From Kitasatospora sp. NBC_00458 (GTDB lineage Bacteria; Actinomycetota; Actinomycetes; Streptomycetales; Streptomycetaceae): a stretch of 64,000 nt of DNA. The notes beneath the pieces were generated by a model that made no database searches, was not told the origin of the DNA, and saw nothing but the letters and a program-made list of their open reading frames with translations. Below are positions 40,958-49,274 of this stretch, piece after piece (within the stretch, counting starts at the first letter, position 1; the number at the start of each line of letters is the position of its first letter). The position numbers and the translations under genes are program-made. Location of the stretch: NCBI RefSeq assembly GCF_036013975.1, contig NZ_CP107904.1, forward strand, positions 6,473,001 through 6,537,000. Reading direction: 5' to 3'.

Positions 40958-43210
40958 TCAGGCCGCCTTTCGCGTCGTGGTGGTGGGGCGTCCGCCTGTG
41001 GGGCGTCCGCCGGTGGGACGTCCGCCGGTGGGGCGGTCGGCGGTGCCGGGGATGCGTCGTTCGGAGCCGGCGGCCGGGCGCCCGCCGGCCGGCCGGCTGT
41101 CGCGGACGAGCGAGGCCACGCCCTCGGGCCGCAGCTCGTCCAGGGTCACGGCGGTGGCGCGGAGCCGGGTGGCCAGCGTGCGGGCCAGCCCGAGCCGGAC
41201 CGGGCCGGACTCGCAGTCCAGCACCACGCTCGCCACGCCCTGCCCGGCCAGCAGCCCGGCCGCCCGGTGCGACTGCGCGACGGCGTCGCGGGCGCCGGTG
41301 GCCCGGCCGTCGGTCACCACGACCAGCAGCGGGCGGCGGTCCGGGTCGCGCATCCGCTCGACCCGCAGCACCTCGTGGGCGCGCAGCAGTCCGGCGGCCA
41401 GCGGGGTCCGGCCGCCGGTGGGCAGCGACTCCAGCCGGGCCGCGCCGACCTCGACCGAGGAGGTGGGCGGCAGTGCCAGGTCGGCGGCGCCGCCCCGGAA
41501 GGTGATCATGCCGATCTTGTCCCGGCGCTGGTAGGCGTCCATCAGCAGGGACAGCACCGCGCCCTTGACGGCGGTCATCCGCTGCCGGGCCGCCATCGAA
41601 CCGGAGGCGTCCACCACGAACAGCACCAGGTTGGACTCCCGCCCCTGGCGCACCTGCTCGCGGAAGTCGTCCTTGTGCAGCACCAGCGCGCGGGACGCCC
41701 GCCCGCGGGCCACCTGGTGCGGCGCGGCGGCCCGCAGGGTGGCGCTCAGGTGCAGCCGGGCGAGCCGGCCCTGCGGGCGGCGGGCCCGGATGGTGTGGCC
41801 GCTGTCGGTCTCGGCGGGGGAGCGGCGGCCCTGCGCGCCGCGCCCGGTGCCGTCGACCGCGAACAGCCTGGTCCGGTACGGGTCGCCGGCCGCCACCGGC
41901 GCCGACTCCCGGGCGGGGGAGGGGTGCTGGGCCGGGACGGGCTGCGGGCCGGCGGGCTCCTCCTCGGGGGCGGTGCCCTCGGCCCCGGCGGGCGGGCCGT
42001 CCGGACCGGCCGGCTCGGGGGCTCCGCCACCGCCGCCGTCGGGGCCGTCGCCCTCGGGGCCGTCCGGGCCGTCGGGGCCGCCGTCCGGGTCCTCGTCCGG
42101 CTCCTCGGCCCGGCCCTCCGCCGCGGCCTCCTCCTGCTCTGCCTGCTCCTGGCGGGCCTGCTCCTCCAGGGCCTCTTCCTCCTCCTGGCGGGCCTGCTCC
42201 TCCAGCGTGCGGTCCAGCAGGTCCTCGTCCAGCCCGGGCGCGTCGAAGGGGTTGCGCCGGCGGCGGTGCGGCAGGGCCAGCTGCGCGGCCTTGCGGACGT
42301 CCTCCTCCAGCACCCCGGTGCGGCCCGCCCACGCGGCCAGCGCGACGGCGGTGCGCGCCATCACGATGTCCGCGCGCAGCCCGTCCACCTCGAAGGCGGC
42401 GCAGACGGCGGTGATCCGGCGCAGCGCCGCGTCGTCCAGCTCCACCTTCGGCAGCAGCTCCCGGGCGGCGGTGATCCGCTGCGCCAGCGCCCGCTCGTCC
42501 GCGGCGAACCGGTCGGCGAAGCCCGCCGGGTCGGCGTCGTAGGCGAGCCGGCGGCGGACCACCTCGGCCCGCTCCACCGGCTCCCGGGTGGCGGCGATCT
42601 CGACGGTCAGGCCGAACCGGTCGAGCAGCTGCGGGCGCAGCTCGCCCTCCTCCGGGTTCATCGTGCCGACCAGCAGGAACCGCGCCGCGTGCCGCACCGA
42701 GACGCCCTCGCGCTCCACGTACGAGCGGCCCATCGCGGCGGCGTCCAGCAGCAGGTCCACCACGTGGTCCTGGAGCAGGTTCACCTCGTCGATGTAGAGC
42801 ACGCCGCGGTGCGCCTGTGCCAGCAGCCCGGGCTCGTACGCCTTGACGCCCTCGGCGAGCGCCCGCTCCAGGTCCAGCGAGCCGACGATCCGGTCCTCGG
42901 AGACGCCGACCGGCAGCTCGACCAGCCGGGCCGGGCGCTCGGACGCCCCGGCGCCGGCGTGCGCGCCGTCCGGGCACTGCGGGTCGGGCGCGGCCGGGTC
43001 GCAGGCGAAGCGGCAGCCGTCGACGGCGGCGATGGACGGCAGCAGGCCGGCCAGCGCGCGCACCATGGTCGACTTGGCGGTGCCCTTCTCGCCGCGCACG
43101 AGCACCCCGCCGACCGCCGGGGAGACCGCGTTGAGCAGCAGCCCGAGCCGCAGGTCGGCCATGCCGACGATCGCGGTGAACGGGTATCGGGCGTCACTCA
43201 TGGTTCTCAC
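40958..43210 (-). CDS. Fused ChlI/ChlD-type cobalt (or magnesium) chelatase subunit
   Basis: 750 residues. I take the GTG at 43210, which has AAGGGAGAA eight bases before it and directly follows the cobQ stop; ATG 43201 is the other choice. The N-terminal AAA+ domain (about 10-340) has VRGEKGTAKSTMVRALAG (Walker A) and GVLYIDEVNLL (Walker B). An acidic Glu/Pro/Gly-rich linker follows (about 340-460) and then a VWA domain with LFVVDASGSMAA (MIDAS DxSGSM). These chelatase motors work with CobN, which is not in the window. The C-terminal 30 residues are TGGRP repeats (DNA repeats at about 40985-41040). Confidence 0.88.
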   Translation of the reverse strand: MRTMSDARYPFTAIVGMADLRLGLLLNAVSPAVGGVLVRGEKGTAKSTMVRALAGLLPSIAAVDGCRFACDPAAPDPQCPDGAHAGAGASERPARLVELPVGVSEDRIVGSLDLERALAEGVKAYEPGLLAQAHRGVLYIDEVNLLQDHVVDLLLDAAAMGRSYVEREGVSVRHAARFLLVGTMNPEEGELRPQLLDRFGLTVEIAATREPVERAEVVRRRLAYDADPAGFADRFAADERALAQRITAARELLPKVELDDAALRRITAVCAAFEVDGLRADIVMARTAVALAAWAGRTGVLEEDVRKAAQLALPHRRRRNPFDAPGLDEDLLDRTLEEQARQEEEEALEEQARQEQAEQEEAAAEGRAEEPDEDPDGGPDGPDGPEGDGPDGGGGGAPEPAGPDGPPAGAEGTAPEEEPAGPQPVPAQHPSPARESAPVAAGDPYRTRLFAVDGTGRGAQGRRSPAETDSGHTIRARRPQGRLARLHLSATLRAAAPHQVARGRASRALVLHKDDFREQVRQGRESNLVLFVVDASGSMAARQRMTAVKGAVLSLLMDAYQRRDKIGMITFRGGAADLALPPTSSVEVGAARLESLPTGGRTPLAAGLLRAHEVLRVERMRDPDRRPLLVVVTDGRATGARDAVAQSHRAAGLLAGQGVASVVLDCESGPVRLGLARTLATRLRATAVTLDELRPEGVASLVRDSRPAGGRPAAGSERRIPGTADRPTGGRPTGGRPTGGRPTTTTRKAA

Positions 43211-44890
43211 TCACGATTCTCCCTTGGGGGCCTGTCCGGTCGGTCTTGGCGGATCAGCGCGCGGCGTCGGGCGCCCGGCTGGGCGTGCGGCCGGATCGTC
43301 CTCGTACTGGACGTACTTGGGTGATCCGGGCGTGCGTCCAGGCGGGATGCCCGGCGTCGCGCGCCCGTCAAGATCGGCCGGACAGGCCCCAGGGGCCCCG
43401 GGCGGCAGGAACGGCAGCGATCCGGCCGCCGGCACCCCGCCCTCGATCAGCTTCCACAGCGCGTCGGTGTCCGCGTGCTCCTCGATCAGCTCTCCCAGCC
43501 GGTCCAGCCGGGCCTCGCGCGCCTCGGCGAACGACACGTCCGGCGCGGGGACGAACGCCCGGCCCGCCAGCGCGGCGACGTCGCGCAGCAGTGCGCGCCG
43601 GAAGCCGTCGTTCTCCAGCGCCCCGTGCCAGGTCGTCCCCCAGACCGCGCCCACCCGGCAGCCGTCCAGGAAGGGCGTGCCGCCCTCCACGGCGACCACG
43701 CCGTGGTGGATCTCGTAGCCCTCGACCCGCTGCCCGTAGGCCTCGCCGACGGGGCGGCCGAGCACCTTCTCCACGCCGAACCGCACGTGCGTCGGCAGCA
43801 GGCCGAGCCCGTCCACGGCCCCGGCCTTCGACTCGACCTCGTCGACGATCGTCCGCGCCAGCATCTGGTAGCCGCCGCAGACCCCGAGGACCGGCAGTCC
43901 GGCCGCCGCCCGGGCCTTCAGCGCCTGCTCCAGGCCGCGCTCGCGCAGCCAGGCCAGGTCGGAGACGGTGGCCCGGGTGCCGGGCAGGACGACGAGGTCG
44001 GCGTCGGCGAGCTCCTCCGGCCGGGTGGCCCAGCGGACCAGCACCCCGGGCTCCTGGGCCAGCGCGTCGAGGTCGGTGAAGTTGGACAGCCGGGGGAAGC
44101 GCAGCACGGCCACCCGCAGCACGTCCGCGCCGAGCGGCCCGCGCCCGGCGGTGCGGTCGACCACGGTGGAGAGGTCCAGCGAGTCCTCGGCGTCCAGCCA
44201 GAGGTCCGGCAGCATCGGCAGGGTGCCGAGCACCGGGCGGCCGGTCAGCTCGCGCAGCATCTCCAGGCCGGGCGCCAGCAGCCGCGCGTCGCCGCGGAAC
44301 TTGTTGACGAACCAGCCGGCCACGTGCCGCTGGTCCTCGGCGGAGAGCAGCGCCAGCGTCCCGTACATCGCGGCGAACACGCCGCCCCGGTCGATGTCCC
44401 CGACCACGACGACCGGCAGCGCGGCGGCGGTGGCCAGGCCCATGTTGGCGATGTCGCGGTCCCGCAGGTTGATCTCGGCGGGCGAGCCGGCGCCCTCGCA
44501 GACCACCACGTCGTACCGGCGGCGCAGGTCCGCCAGGCACTCCAGGGCCCGCTCCAGCAGCAGCGGCTTGCGCTCGCGGTAGTCCAGTGCGCCGACCTCG
44601 GCGACCGGCCTGCCGAGCAGCACCACCTGGCTGCGGCCGTCCGCCCCGGGCTTGAGCAGCACCGGGTTCATCGCCGCCTCGGGCTCCACCCGGGCCGCCT
44701 GCGCCTGCATCGCCTGCGCGCGGCCGATCTCGGCGCCGTCGGCGGTGACGAAGGAGTTCAACGACATGTTCTGCGCCTTGAACGGCGCGACGTGGACGCC
44801 CTGTCGGGCCAGCCAGCGGCAGATGCCCGCGGTGACCACGCTCTTCCCGGCGTCCGAGGTCGTCCCGGCGACCAGCAGTGCGTTGCTCAT
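43211..44890 (-). CDS. cobQ: Cobyric acid synthase with a MITE-encoded C-terminal extension
   Basis: 559 residues from ATG 44890, overlapping the cbiB stop (ATGA). Domain 1: LLVAGTTSDAGKSVVTAGIC (P-loop) and NINLR-type PAEINLRDRDIANMG. Domain 2: the GATase region VLGVCGGYQMLARTIVDE (nucleophile Cys) and a late EIHHG. The normal sequence ends near SLPFLPPGAPG; a further 54 or so residues (including YVQYEDDPAARPAGRPTPRA) come from the MITE at 43227-43390, then only KGES remains. It amidates the remaining four carboxylates of adenosyl-cobyrinate diamide. Whether the tail disturbs activity is not known. Confidence 0.92.
   Translation of the reverse strand: MSNALLVAGTTSDAGKSVVTAGICRWLARQGVHVAPFKAQNMSLNSFVTADGAEIGRAQAMQAQAARVEPEAAMNPVLLKPGADGRSQVVLLGRPVAEVGALDYRERKPLLLERALECLADLRRRYDVVVCEGAGSPAEINLRDRDIANMGLATAAALPVVVVGDIDRGGVFAAMYGTLALLSAEDQRHVAGWFVNKFRGDARLLAPGLEMLRELTGRPVLGTLPMLPDLWLDAEDSLDLSTVVDRTAGRGPLGADVLRVAVLRFPRLSNFTDLDALAQEPGVLVRWATRPEELADADLVVLPGTRATVSDLAWLRERGLEQALKARAAAGLPVLGVCGGYQMLARTIVDEVESKAGAVDGLGLLPTHVRFGVEKVLGRPVGEAYGQRVEGYEIHHGVVAVEGGTPFLDGCRVGAVWGTTWHGALENDGFRRALLRDVAALAGRAFVPAPDVSFAEAREARLDRLGELIEEHADTDALWKLIEGGVPAAGSLPFLPPGAPGACPADLDGRATPGIPPGRTPGSPKYVQYEDDPAARPAGRPTPRADPPRPTGQAPKGES
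43227..43390. mobile_element. 164-bp MITE inside the 3' end of cobQ
   Basis: Left end GGGGCCTGTCCGGTCGGTCT and right end (minus) GGGGCCTGTCCGGCCGATCT match over about 25 bases with three mismatches. The inner part shares 58 bases with the element fragment at 29429-29486 (four mismatches) and CGGATCAGCGCGCGGCGT with the element at 23865-24023. Its length is 164 bp. It is open in the cobQ frame. I cannot define a target duplication, which suggests an old insertion. Confidence 0.8.
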
Positions 44891-45855
44891 GCCCTTCCCC
44901 TCCTCCTGCCCAGGGCCGCGCGGAGCAGCAGGTGCCCGGCGACCGTCGTGCCCAGCGCCAGTGCGCCCACCCGCCGGGAGAGCACGCAGGCCCGCTCGAT
45001 GTCGTCCACGCCGACCGGCCGCAGCCCCTCGCCGAGCACCGGGCGGTGCTCGGTGCGCTCGCCGTACTGCAGCGTCCCGCCCAGCCGGACGCCGACCGCG
45101 CCGGCGAAGGCCGACTCGGCCTGGCCCGCGTTCGGGCTGGGGTGCGCGGAGCCGTCGCGCCGCCAGACCCGCCAGGCGGTGCGCGGCTCGGGCGCGGCGG
45201 CCACCGTCAGCAGCGCGGTCAGCCGGGCGCCCGGCCAGCCCGCCACGTCGTCCAGCCGTGCCGAGGCCCAGCCGAACCGGGCGTACCGGGGCGAGCGGTG
45301 GCCGACCATCGCGTCCAGGGTGTTGACGGCGCGGAAGGCCAGCAGTCCGGGGGTGCCCGCCAGGCCGCCCCAGACCAGCGCGTTGACCACGGCGTCGGCG
45401 GTGTTCTCGGCGACCGACTCGACCACCGCGCGGGCCAGCTGGTGCTCGTCCAGCGCGCTCGGGTCGCGCCCGCACAGGTGCGGCAGCCGCTCCCGGGCGG
45501 CCGCGAGGTCGCCCGCGGCGAGCGAGCGGCCGACGGTCCGGGCCTCCCGGGTGAGCGAGGTGCCGCCGAGGACCGTCCAGGTCGCGGCGGCGGCCAGCGC
45601 GGCCCGGCCGAGCGGCCCGCGGCCGAGCAGCCGGTCGGCGGCCAGCGCGCCCGCGGCGACGGTGCCCACGCAGAGCGCGGTGTACGCGGTGCCGGCGGCG
45701 CGGTCGTCGCGCCAGATCCGCCGCTCCAGCCGGCCGGCGGCGGAGCCGAAGACGGCGACCGGGTGGCCGCGGCGCGGGTCGCCGAACCGGGAGTCGGCGA
45801 GGTACCCGGTGACGGCGCCCGCGGCGAACGCGGCGGCGCGGGTCAGCGGACGCAC
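44887..45855 (-). CDS. cbiB: Adenosylcobinamide-phosphate synthase, CbiB/CobD type
   Basis: 322 residues from a GTG at 45855. Membrane protein with several helices; TGYLADSRFGDPRRGHPVAV and VVESVAENTADAVVNALVWG are family hallmarks (the 'SVAENTADAVV' segment), followed by DDVAGWPGARLTALLTVAA. It attaches the aminopropanol arm to adenosylcobyric acid. First gene of the operon, 90 bp behind the cobalamin riboswitch. Confidence 0.92.
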   Translation of the reverse strand: MRPLTRAAAFAAGAVTGYLADSRFGDPRRGHPVAVFGSAAGRLERRIWRDDRAAGTAYTALCVGTVAAGALAADRLLGRGPLGRAALAAAATWTVLGGTSLTREARTVGRSLAAGDLAAARERLPHLCGRDPSALDEHQLARAVVESVAENTADAVVNALVWGGLAGTPGLLAFRAVNTLDAMVGHRSPRYARFGWASARLDDVAGWPGARLTALLTVAAAPEPRTAWRVWRRDGSAHPSPNAGQAESAFAGAVGVRLGGTLQYGERTEHRPVLGEGLRPVGVDDIERACVLSRRVGALALGTTVAGHLLLRAALGRRRGRA

Positions 45856-45944
45856 GGTCGGGGGCGCTGGCGGGTGGTCGAGGCCGGGGCAGCCTGCATC
45901 GCGTGCGTGTCCTCACTCAGGGTCCGCGCCCTGGATCGACGTAC

Positions 45945-46095
45945 CGGGGGCGAGAGTCTCCTGGCTTCCGGGTCGAACGCACCTCCGGGCCTTCCAGCGG
46001 CTTCTGACGGCTCGCAGTGACCTCTTCCGGACGTGCTCCCCGGTGACAGTGGCGGGACCGCGCCGGACTCGCACCGGCTTCCTCTGCTTGCCTCC
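45945..46095 (-). ncRNA. Cobalamin riboswitch
   Basis: Read on the minus strand: GAGGAAGCCGGTGCGAGTCC, then GGCGCGGTCCCGCCACTGTC with the expected GCCACTG, and further on the B12 box GCCAGGAGAC just before 45950. All three are core pieces of the cobalamin riboswitch. It lies 90 bp before the cbiB start and should repress the operon when cobalamin is high. Ends are approximate. It fills much of the gap 45856-46353. Confidence 0.93.
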
Positions 46096-46316
46096 GTATT
46101 GGCTGAAGGATCCCATCACGCCCCGGAAGCGGGAGTCAACCGAGGTCACGGAGCGTTTGGTCACACCGCCGGGCCCCGCTCCGGCGCCCGCTCCCGGCGG
46201 CTCCGGAGCGTCCCGGCCCGGTGTGACCTTGCTCCCGAAGTGACCCGGACGGCCGTGTCCTACTGGCCACCGGCCGCCGCCGCTAGTGGACTGGGGCCAG
46301 AACACCGGCCGGCACC

Positions 46317-46342
46317 GGGACTTAACTGCGGGACTTAACTGC
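46317..46342. repeat. 13-bp direct repeat before the hydrolase gene
   Basis: GGGACTTAACTGC occurs twice, 46317-46329 and 46330-46342, and GGGGAGCG follows as the ribosome site of the next gene. It may be a binding site or a small duplication. Confidence 0.7.
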
Positions 46343-46353
46343 GGGGAGCGAGT

Positions 46354-47469
46354 ATGCGTTGGGGAATCGCGGCCACCGTGGCCGCAGCCGCCGTCGGTAC
46401 CGGGGCGGCCGTGCTGGTGATCGGCCGCCGGGCGTCCGAGCGGCTGGTGCACCCGGCCGCCGCCGTCCGGGCGCGGTCCGGCCCGGTGCAGGTGCTGGCC
46501 CTCGGCGCCGGGCGGGTCACCTTCACCCCGGGCCCGGCGGCCGGGCGGCCGGGCCGGTGGGCCGTCGAGTGGGGCGAGGACGGGCACGCGGTGGTCGGCG
46601 AGGTCCTGCACCGCGACGGGAAGGGCGTCACCCGCCGGCTGCTCCGCGCCGACCGGGGCACCCTGGCGGCCGGCACCGAGGTCCGCTTCACCCCCCGGGT
46701 CCACACCGGCGACCCGACGACCGCGCTCGGCCTGCCGTTCACCGCGACCGCCGTCGAGGGCGAGCTGGGCGCGCTGCCCGCCTGGCGGCTGGACGGCAAG
46801 CGGGGGACGTGGGTGATCCTGGTGCACGGCCCCGGCGCCGACCGGCAGCAGGGCCTCGCGGTGCTCCCGCTGCTGCAGCGACTGGGCCTCCCGGTGCTCG
46901 TGGTCGACTACCGCGGAGACGAGGGCGCGCCGGCTTCCCCGGACGGCCTGGGCCACTTCGGCGAGACCGAGTGGCGGGACGTCGAGGCGGCGGTCCGGCG
47001 GGCCCTGGACAGCGGGGCGGGCCAGGTGATCCTGTACGGCTGGTCGCTCGGCGCCACGACGGTGCTGCAGACCGCCGCCCGTTCCGGCTGGGCGTCCTCG
47101 ATCAGCAGCCTGGTCCTGGACTCGCCGGTGCTGGACTGGCCGGCCGGCGCGCGGCGCAGCGCGGCCCGGGCCGGCTACCGGGGTGCGGCCGCCGAACTGG
47201 GCGCGCTCGCCGCCGAGGGGCGGACCGGAGTGGATCTGGCCGACTTCGCGCGCCTCGCGGAGGGCACCGACCTGCGCGTCCCCACCCTGGTGCTGCACGG
47301 CCCGGACGACCCGGTGGCGCCGTTCCGCGCCGCCGAGCGGCTCGCCGGGCTCCGCCCGGACGTGGTCAGCCTCCAGGCCTTCCCCGGTGGTGACCACGCC
47401 GCTCTCTGGAACACCGACCCGGACCGCTACGAGGAGACGCTCCGCCGCTGGCTCACCCCTTTCCTCTGA
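46354..47469 (+). CDS. Alpha/beta hydrolase with N-terminal membrane anchor
   Basis: 371 residues from ATG 46354 (GGGGAG upstream). Helix 1 (about 3-22) anchors it. The hydrolase core starts VILVHGPGADRQQGLAVLPL; the nucleophile is GWSLGATT (Ser), the acid VLHGPDDPVAPF (Asp), and His lies in GGDHAALW. An esterase or lipase acting at the membrane is likely; the substrate is not known. It is divergent from the cobalamin operon. Confidence 0.88.
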   Translation: MRWGIAATVAAAAVGTGAAVLVIGRRASERLVHPAAAVRARSGPVQVLALGAGRVTFTPGPAAGRPGRWAVEWGEDGHAVVGEVLHRDGKGVTRRLLRADRGTLAAGTEVRFTPRVHTGDPTTALGLPFTATAVEGELGALPAWRLDGKRGTWVILVHGPGADRQQGLAVLPLLQRLGLPVLVVDYRGDEGAPASPDGLGHFGETEWRDVEAAVRRALDSGAGQVILYGWSLGATTVLQTAARSGWASSISSLVLDSPVLDWPAGARRSAARAGYRGAAAELGALAAEGRTGVDLADFARLAEGTDLRVPTLVLHGPDDPVAPFRAAERLAGLRPDVVSLQAFPGGDHAALWNTDPDRYEETLRRWLTPFL

Positions 47470-47678
47470 GCCCGCCCCGTCCGGGCCGCGGCGTCCCGCC
47501 GGTCGCCGCGGCAGGCTCCCTTCCCGCTTCCGCCCCGCTTCCCCTCGCTCCCCTCCCCGGCGCTCACCTGGCATGGACCCGCCACTAAGATCAAGCCAGT
47601 CGGTTTGGCCTCTGTTGCCCGATCTTGTGGAGGCCCCGCGCCCGCCGCCCGGCCCGCGCGTGCAACCGGATGTGACAG

Positions 47679-49214
47679 ATGGCCGGTACAAGGGGAAGAC
47701 TGCTCGACGTGACGTCTCGGAACCCGCGCGACCGTGATGCCCCGCTCCCGCCGACGATCGGTACCGGTGCGACGGTGACCCGTCTCCCGGGAACCGCCCA
47801 CCGCCCCGCCGGCGCCAGGCCGGGCACAACCCCCGGCGTACCCCGCCGACGAGGCCCCGCCCCCGCACCCGGCCGCGGCCGGGTCCCCGTGCCGGAGGGC
47901 TTCCCCGCTCCCGCCGAACTCGCCCCGCTGGCCCGCCGCATGCTGGTCGACGCCGTCCGGATCGCCCGCTGGGCCGGCGACCTCGACGAGGTCGACAAGC
48001 GCGGCGAGCTGCTGCCCGACGACGCCCGCGCCGCCGGCCTCGCCCTCGCCATGACGGTGGGCGCCGCCGCCAAGGCGTGGGGCCAGGCCCTGCTGGTCGG
48101 CCTGGTCGAGGCCCGGGACGGCGGCTCCGTGCCGGGCTGGCGCCTGCACGCCTGGGAGCACGACGACGAGGCCGTGGTCCGCGGCTGGTCGGCGCTGTTC
48201 GACGCCTGGACCCTGCTCGCCCCGGTGCCGCCCGCCGCCCTGCGCGGCGTCTTCGCGCTGCTCGCCGGGCAGGCCGTCGACCAGGCCCCGCAACTGCTCT
48301 CCTTCCTGCACCTGGTGGACGGCCCGGTCGCCGACGTGGAGCTGCTGGAGCTGCTCCGCCGGGGCCTGGACGAGCGCCGGGTCGGCGGCGGCGAGGCCAC
48401 CTTCGGCCTCTCGCCCGTCCCGCACGCGGCCTCGGCGATCTCGGCGGTCCGCGGCACCTGCCGCGAGCCCCAGATCGACACCCCGGCCTCGCCCGCCGAC
48501 GTGGCCGCCGTCCTCGACTGGATGCTGGACGGCCTGGCCGCCGTCGGCGCGCTGGTCCGCCGGGACAACGCCGCCGAACTGTCGCCGCTCGGGCACTGGG
48601 CGGTGCGGGCCAAGCTGGAGGAGATCTGCACCGTCGCGCAGACCGCCGCCGGCCACATCGAGCAGAGCGCGACGGAGCTGCTGAGCGCCTGCGCCGACTA
48701 CTCGCCGGGCCCGGCCCGCGCCGAGTACCGGGCCTGGGTGGCCGCCCGCCCGGCCGACCGGGCGGTGGCCGAACTCCTGGAGGCCGCGCAGGGCGAGGAC
48801 GCGCTGCTGCGCGGCCTGGCCTTCGAGGCGCTGCGGGTGGCCGGCTCCACCGCCGAGCAGGCCGTCCGGGCCGCCGTCGACGAGCCGGTGCTGCGCCCCT
48901 ACGCGCTGCTCTGGCTGGCCGAGCGCTCGGACGAGGGGGTCTCCCCGGCCGACGTGCTGGGCGCGGAGGACGCCGCCTGGCTCTGGGTGGACACCGCCGC
49001 CGCCGTCCTGGACCACGGGGAGACGGAGCTGCTGGTCGGCCACGTCGAGGGGGCCTCGGCCGGCGACCCGGTGCGGCTGTTCGCCCGCGCCCGGCAGTCC
49101 GGCCACCCCCGGGCGGCCTCGGTGCTGACCGCCGTCTCCGGGGTCCACCCGGACCCGGGCGTGGCCCGGGCGGCCCGCCGCTCGGCGTTCAGCGTCCACC
49201 GCGGCGGCGCCTGA
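47679..49214 (+). CDS. Conserved actinomycete protein, about 500 aa
   Basis: ATG 47679; a GTG at 47709 with AAGGGGAAG upstream is the better supported alternative. After a low-complexity leader (about 75 residues) comes a helical protein: ELAPLARRMLVDAVRIARWA, ADVELLELLRRGLDERRVGG, VAAVLDWMLDGLAAVGALVR, and repeated Ala/Leu/Glu helices to the end. HEAT-like spacing of helices is possible. Similar proteins are conserved in streptomycetes near cobalamin or lipid genes, but I do not know a function. The IS30 element begins 60 bp downstream. Confidence 0.7.
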   Translation: MAGTRGRLLDVTSRNPRDRDAPLPPTIGTGATVTRLPGTAHRPAGARPGTTPGVPRRRGPAPAPGRGRVPVPEGFPAPAELAPLARRMLVDAVRIARWAGDLDEVDKRGELLPDDARAAGLALAMTVGAAAKAWGQALLVGLVEARDGGSVPGWRLHAWEHDDEAVVRGWSALFDAWTLLAPVPPAALRGVFALLAGQAVDQAPQLLSFLHLVDGPVADVELLELLRRGLDERRVGGGEATFGLSPVPHAASAISAVRGTCREPQIDTPASPADVAAVLDWMLDGLAAVGALVRRDNAAELSPLGHWAVRAKLEEICTVAQTAAGHIEQSATELLSACADYSPGPARAEYRAWVAARPADRAVAELLEAAQGEDALLRGLAFEALRVAGSTAEQAVRAAVDEPVLRPYALLWLAERSDEGVSPADVLGAEDAAWLWVDTAAAVLDHGETELLVGHVEGASAGDPVRLFARARQSGHPRAASVLTAVSGVHPDPGVARAARRSAFSVHRGGA

Positions 49215-49274
49215 GCACCCGCCCCACCCCGCCCCTCCGGGGGCACCCGCCCGGCAACGCGCGGCACGCACGGC

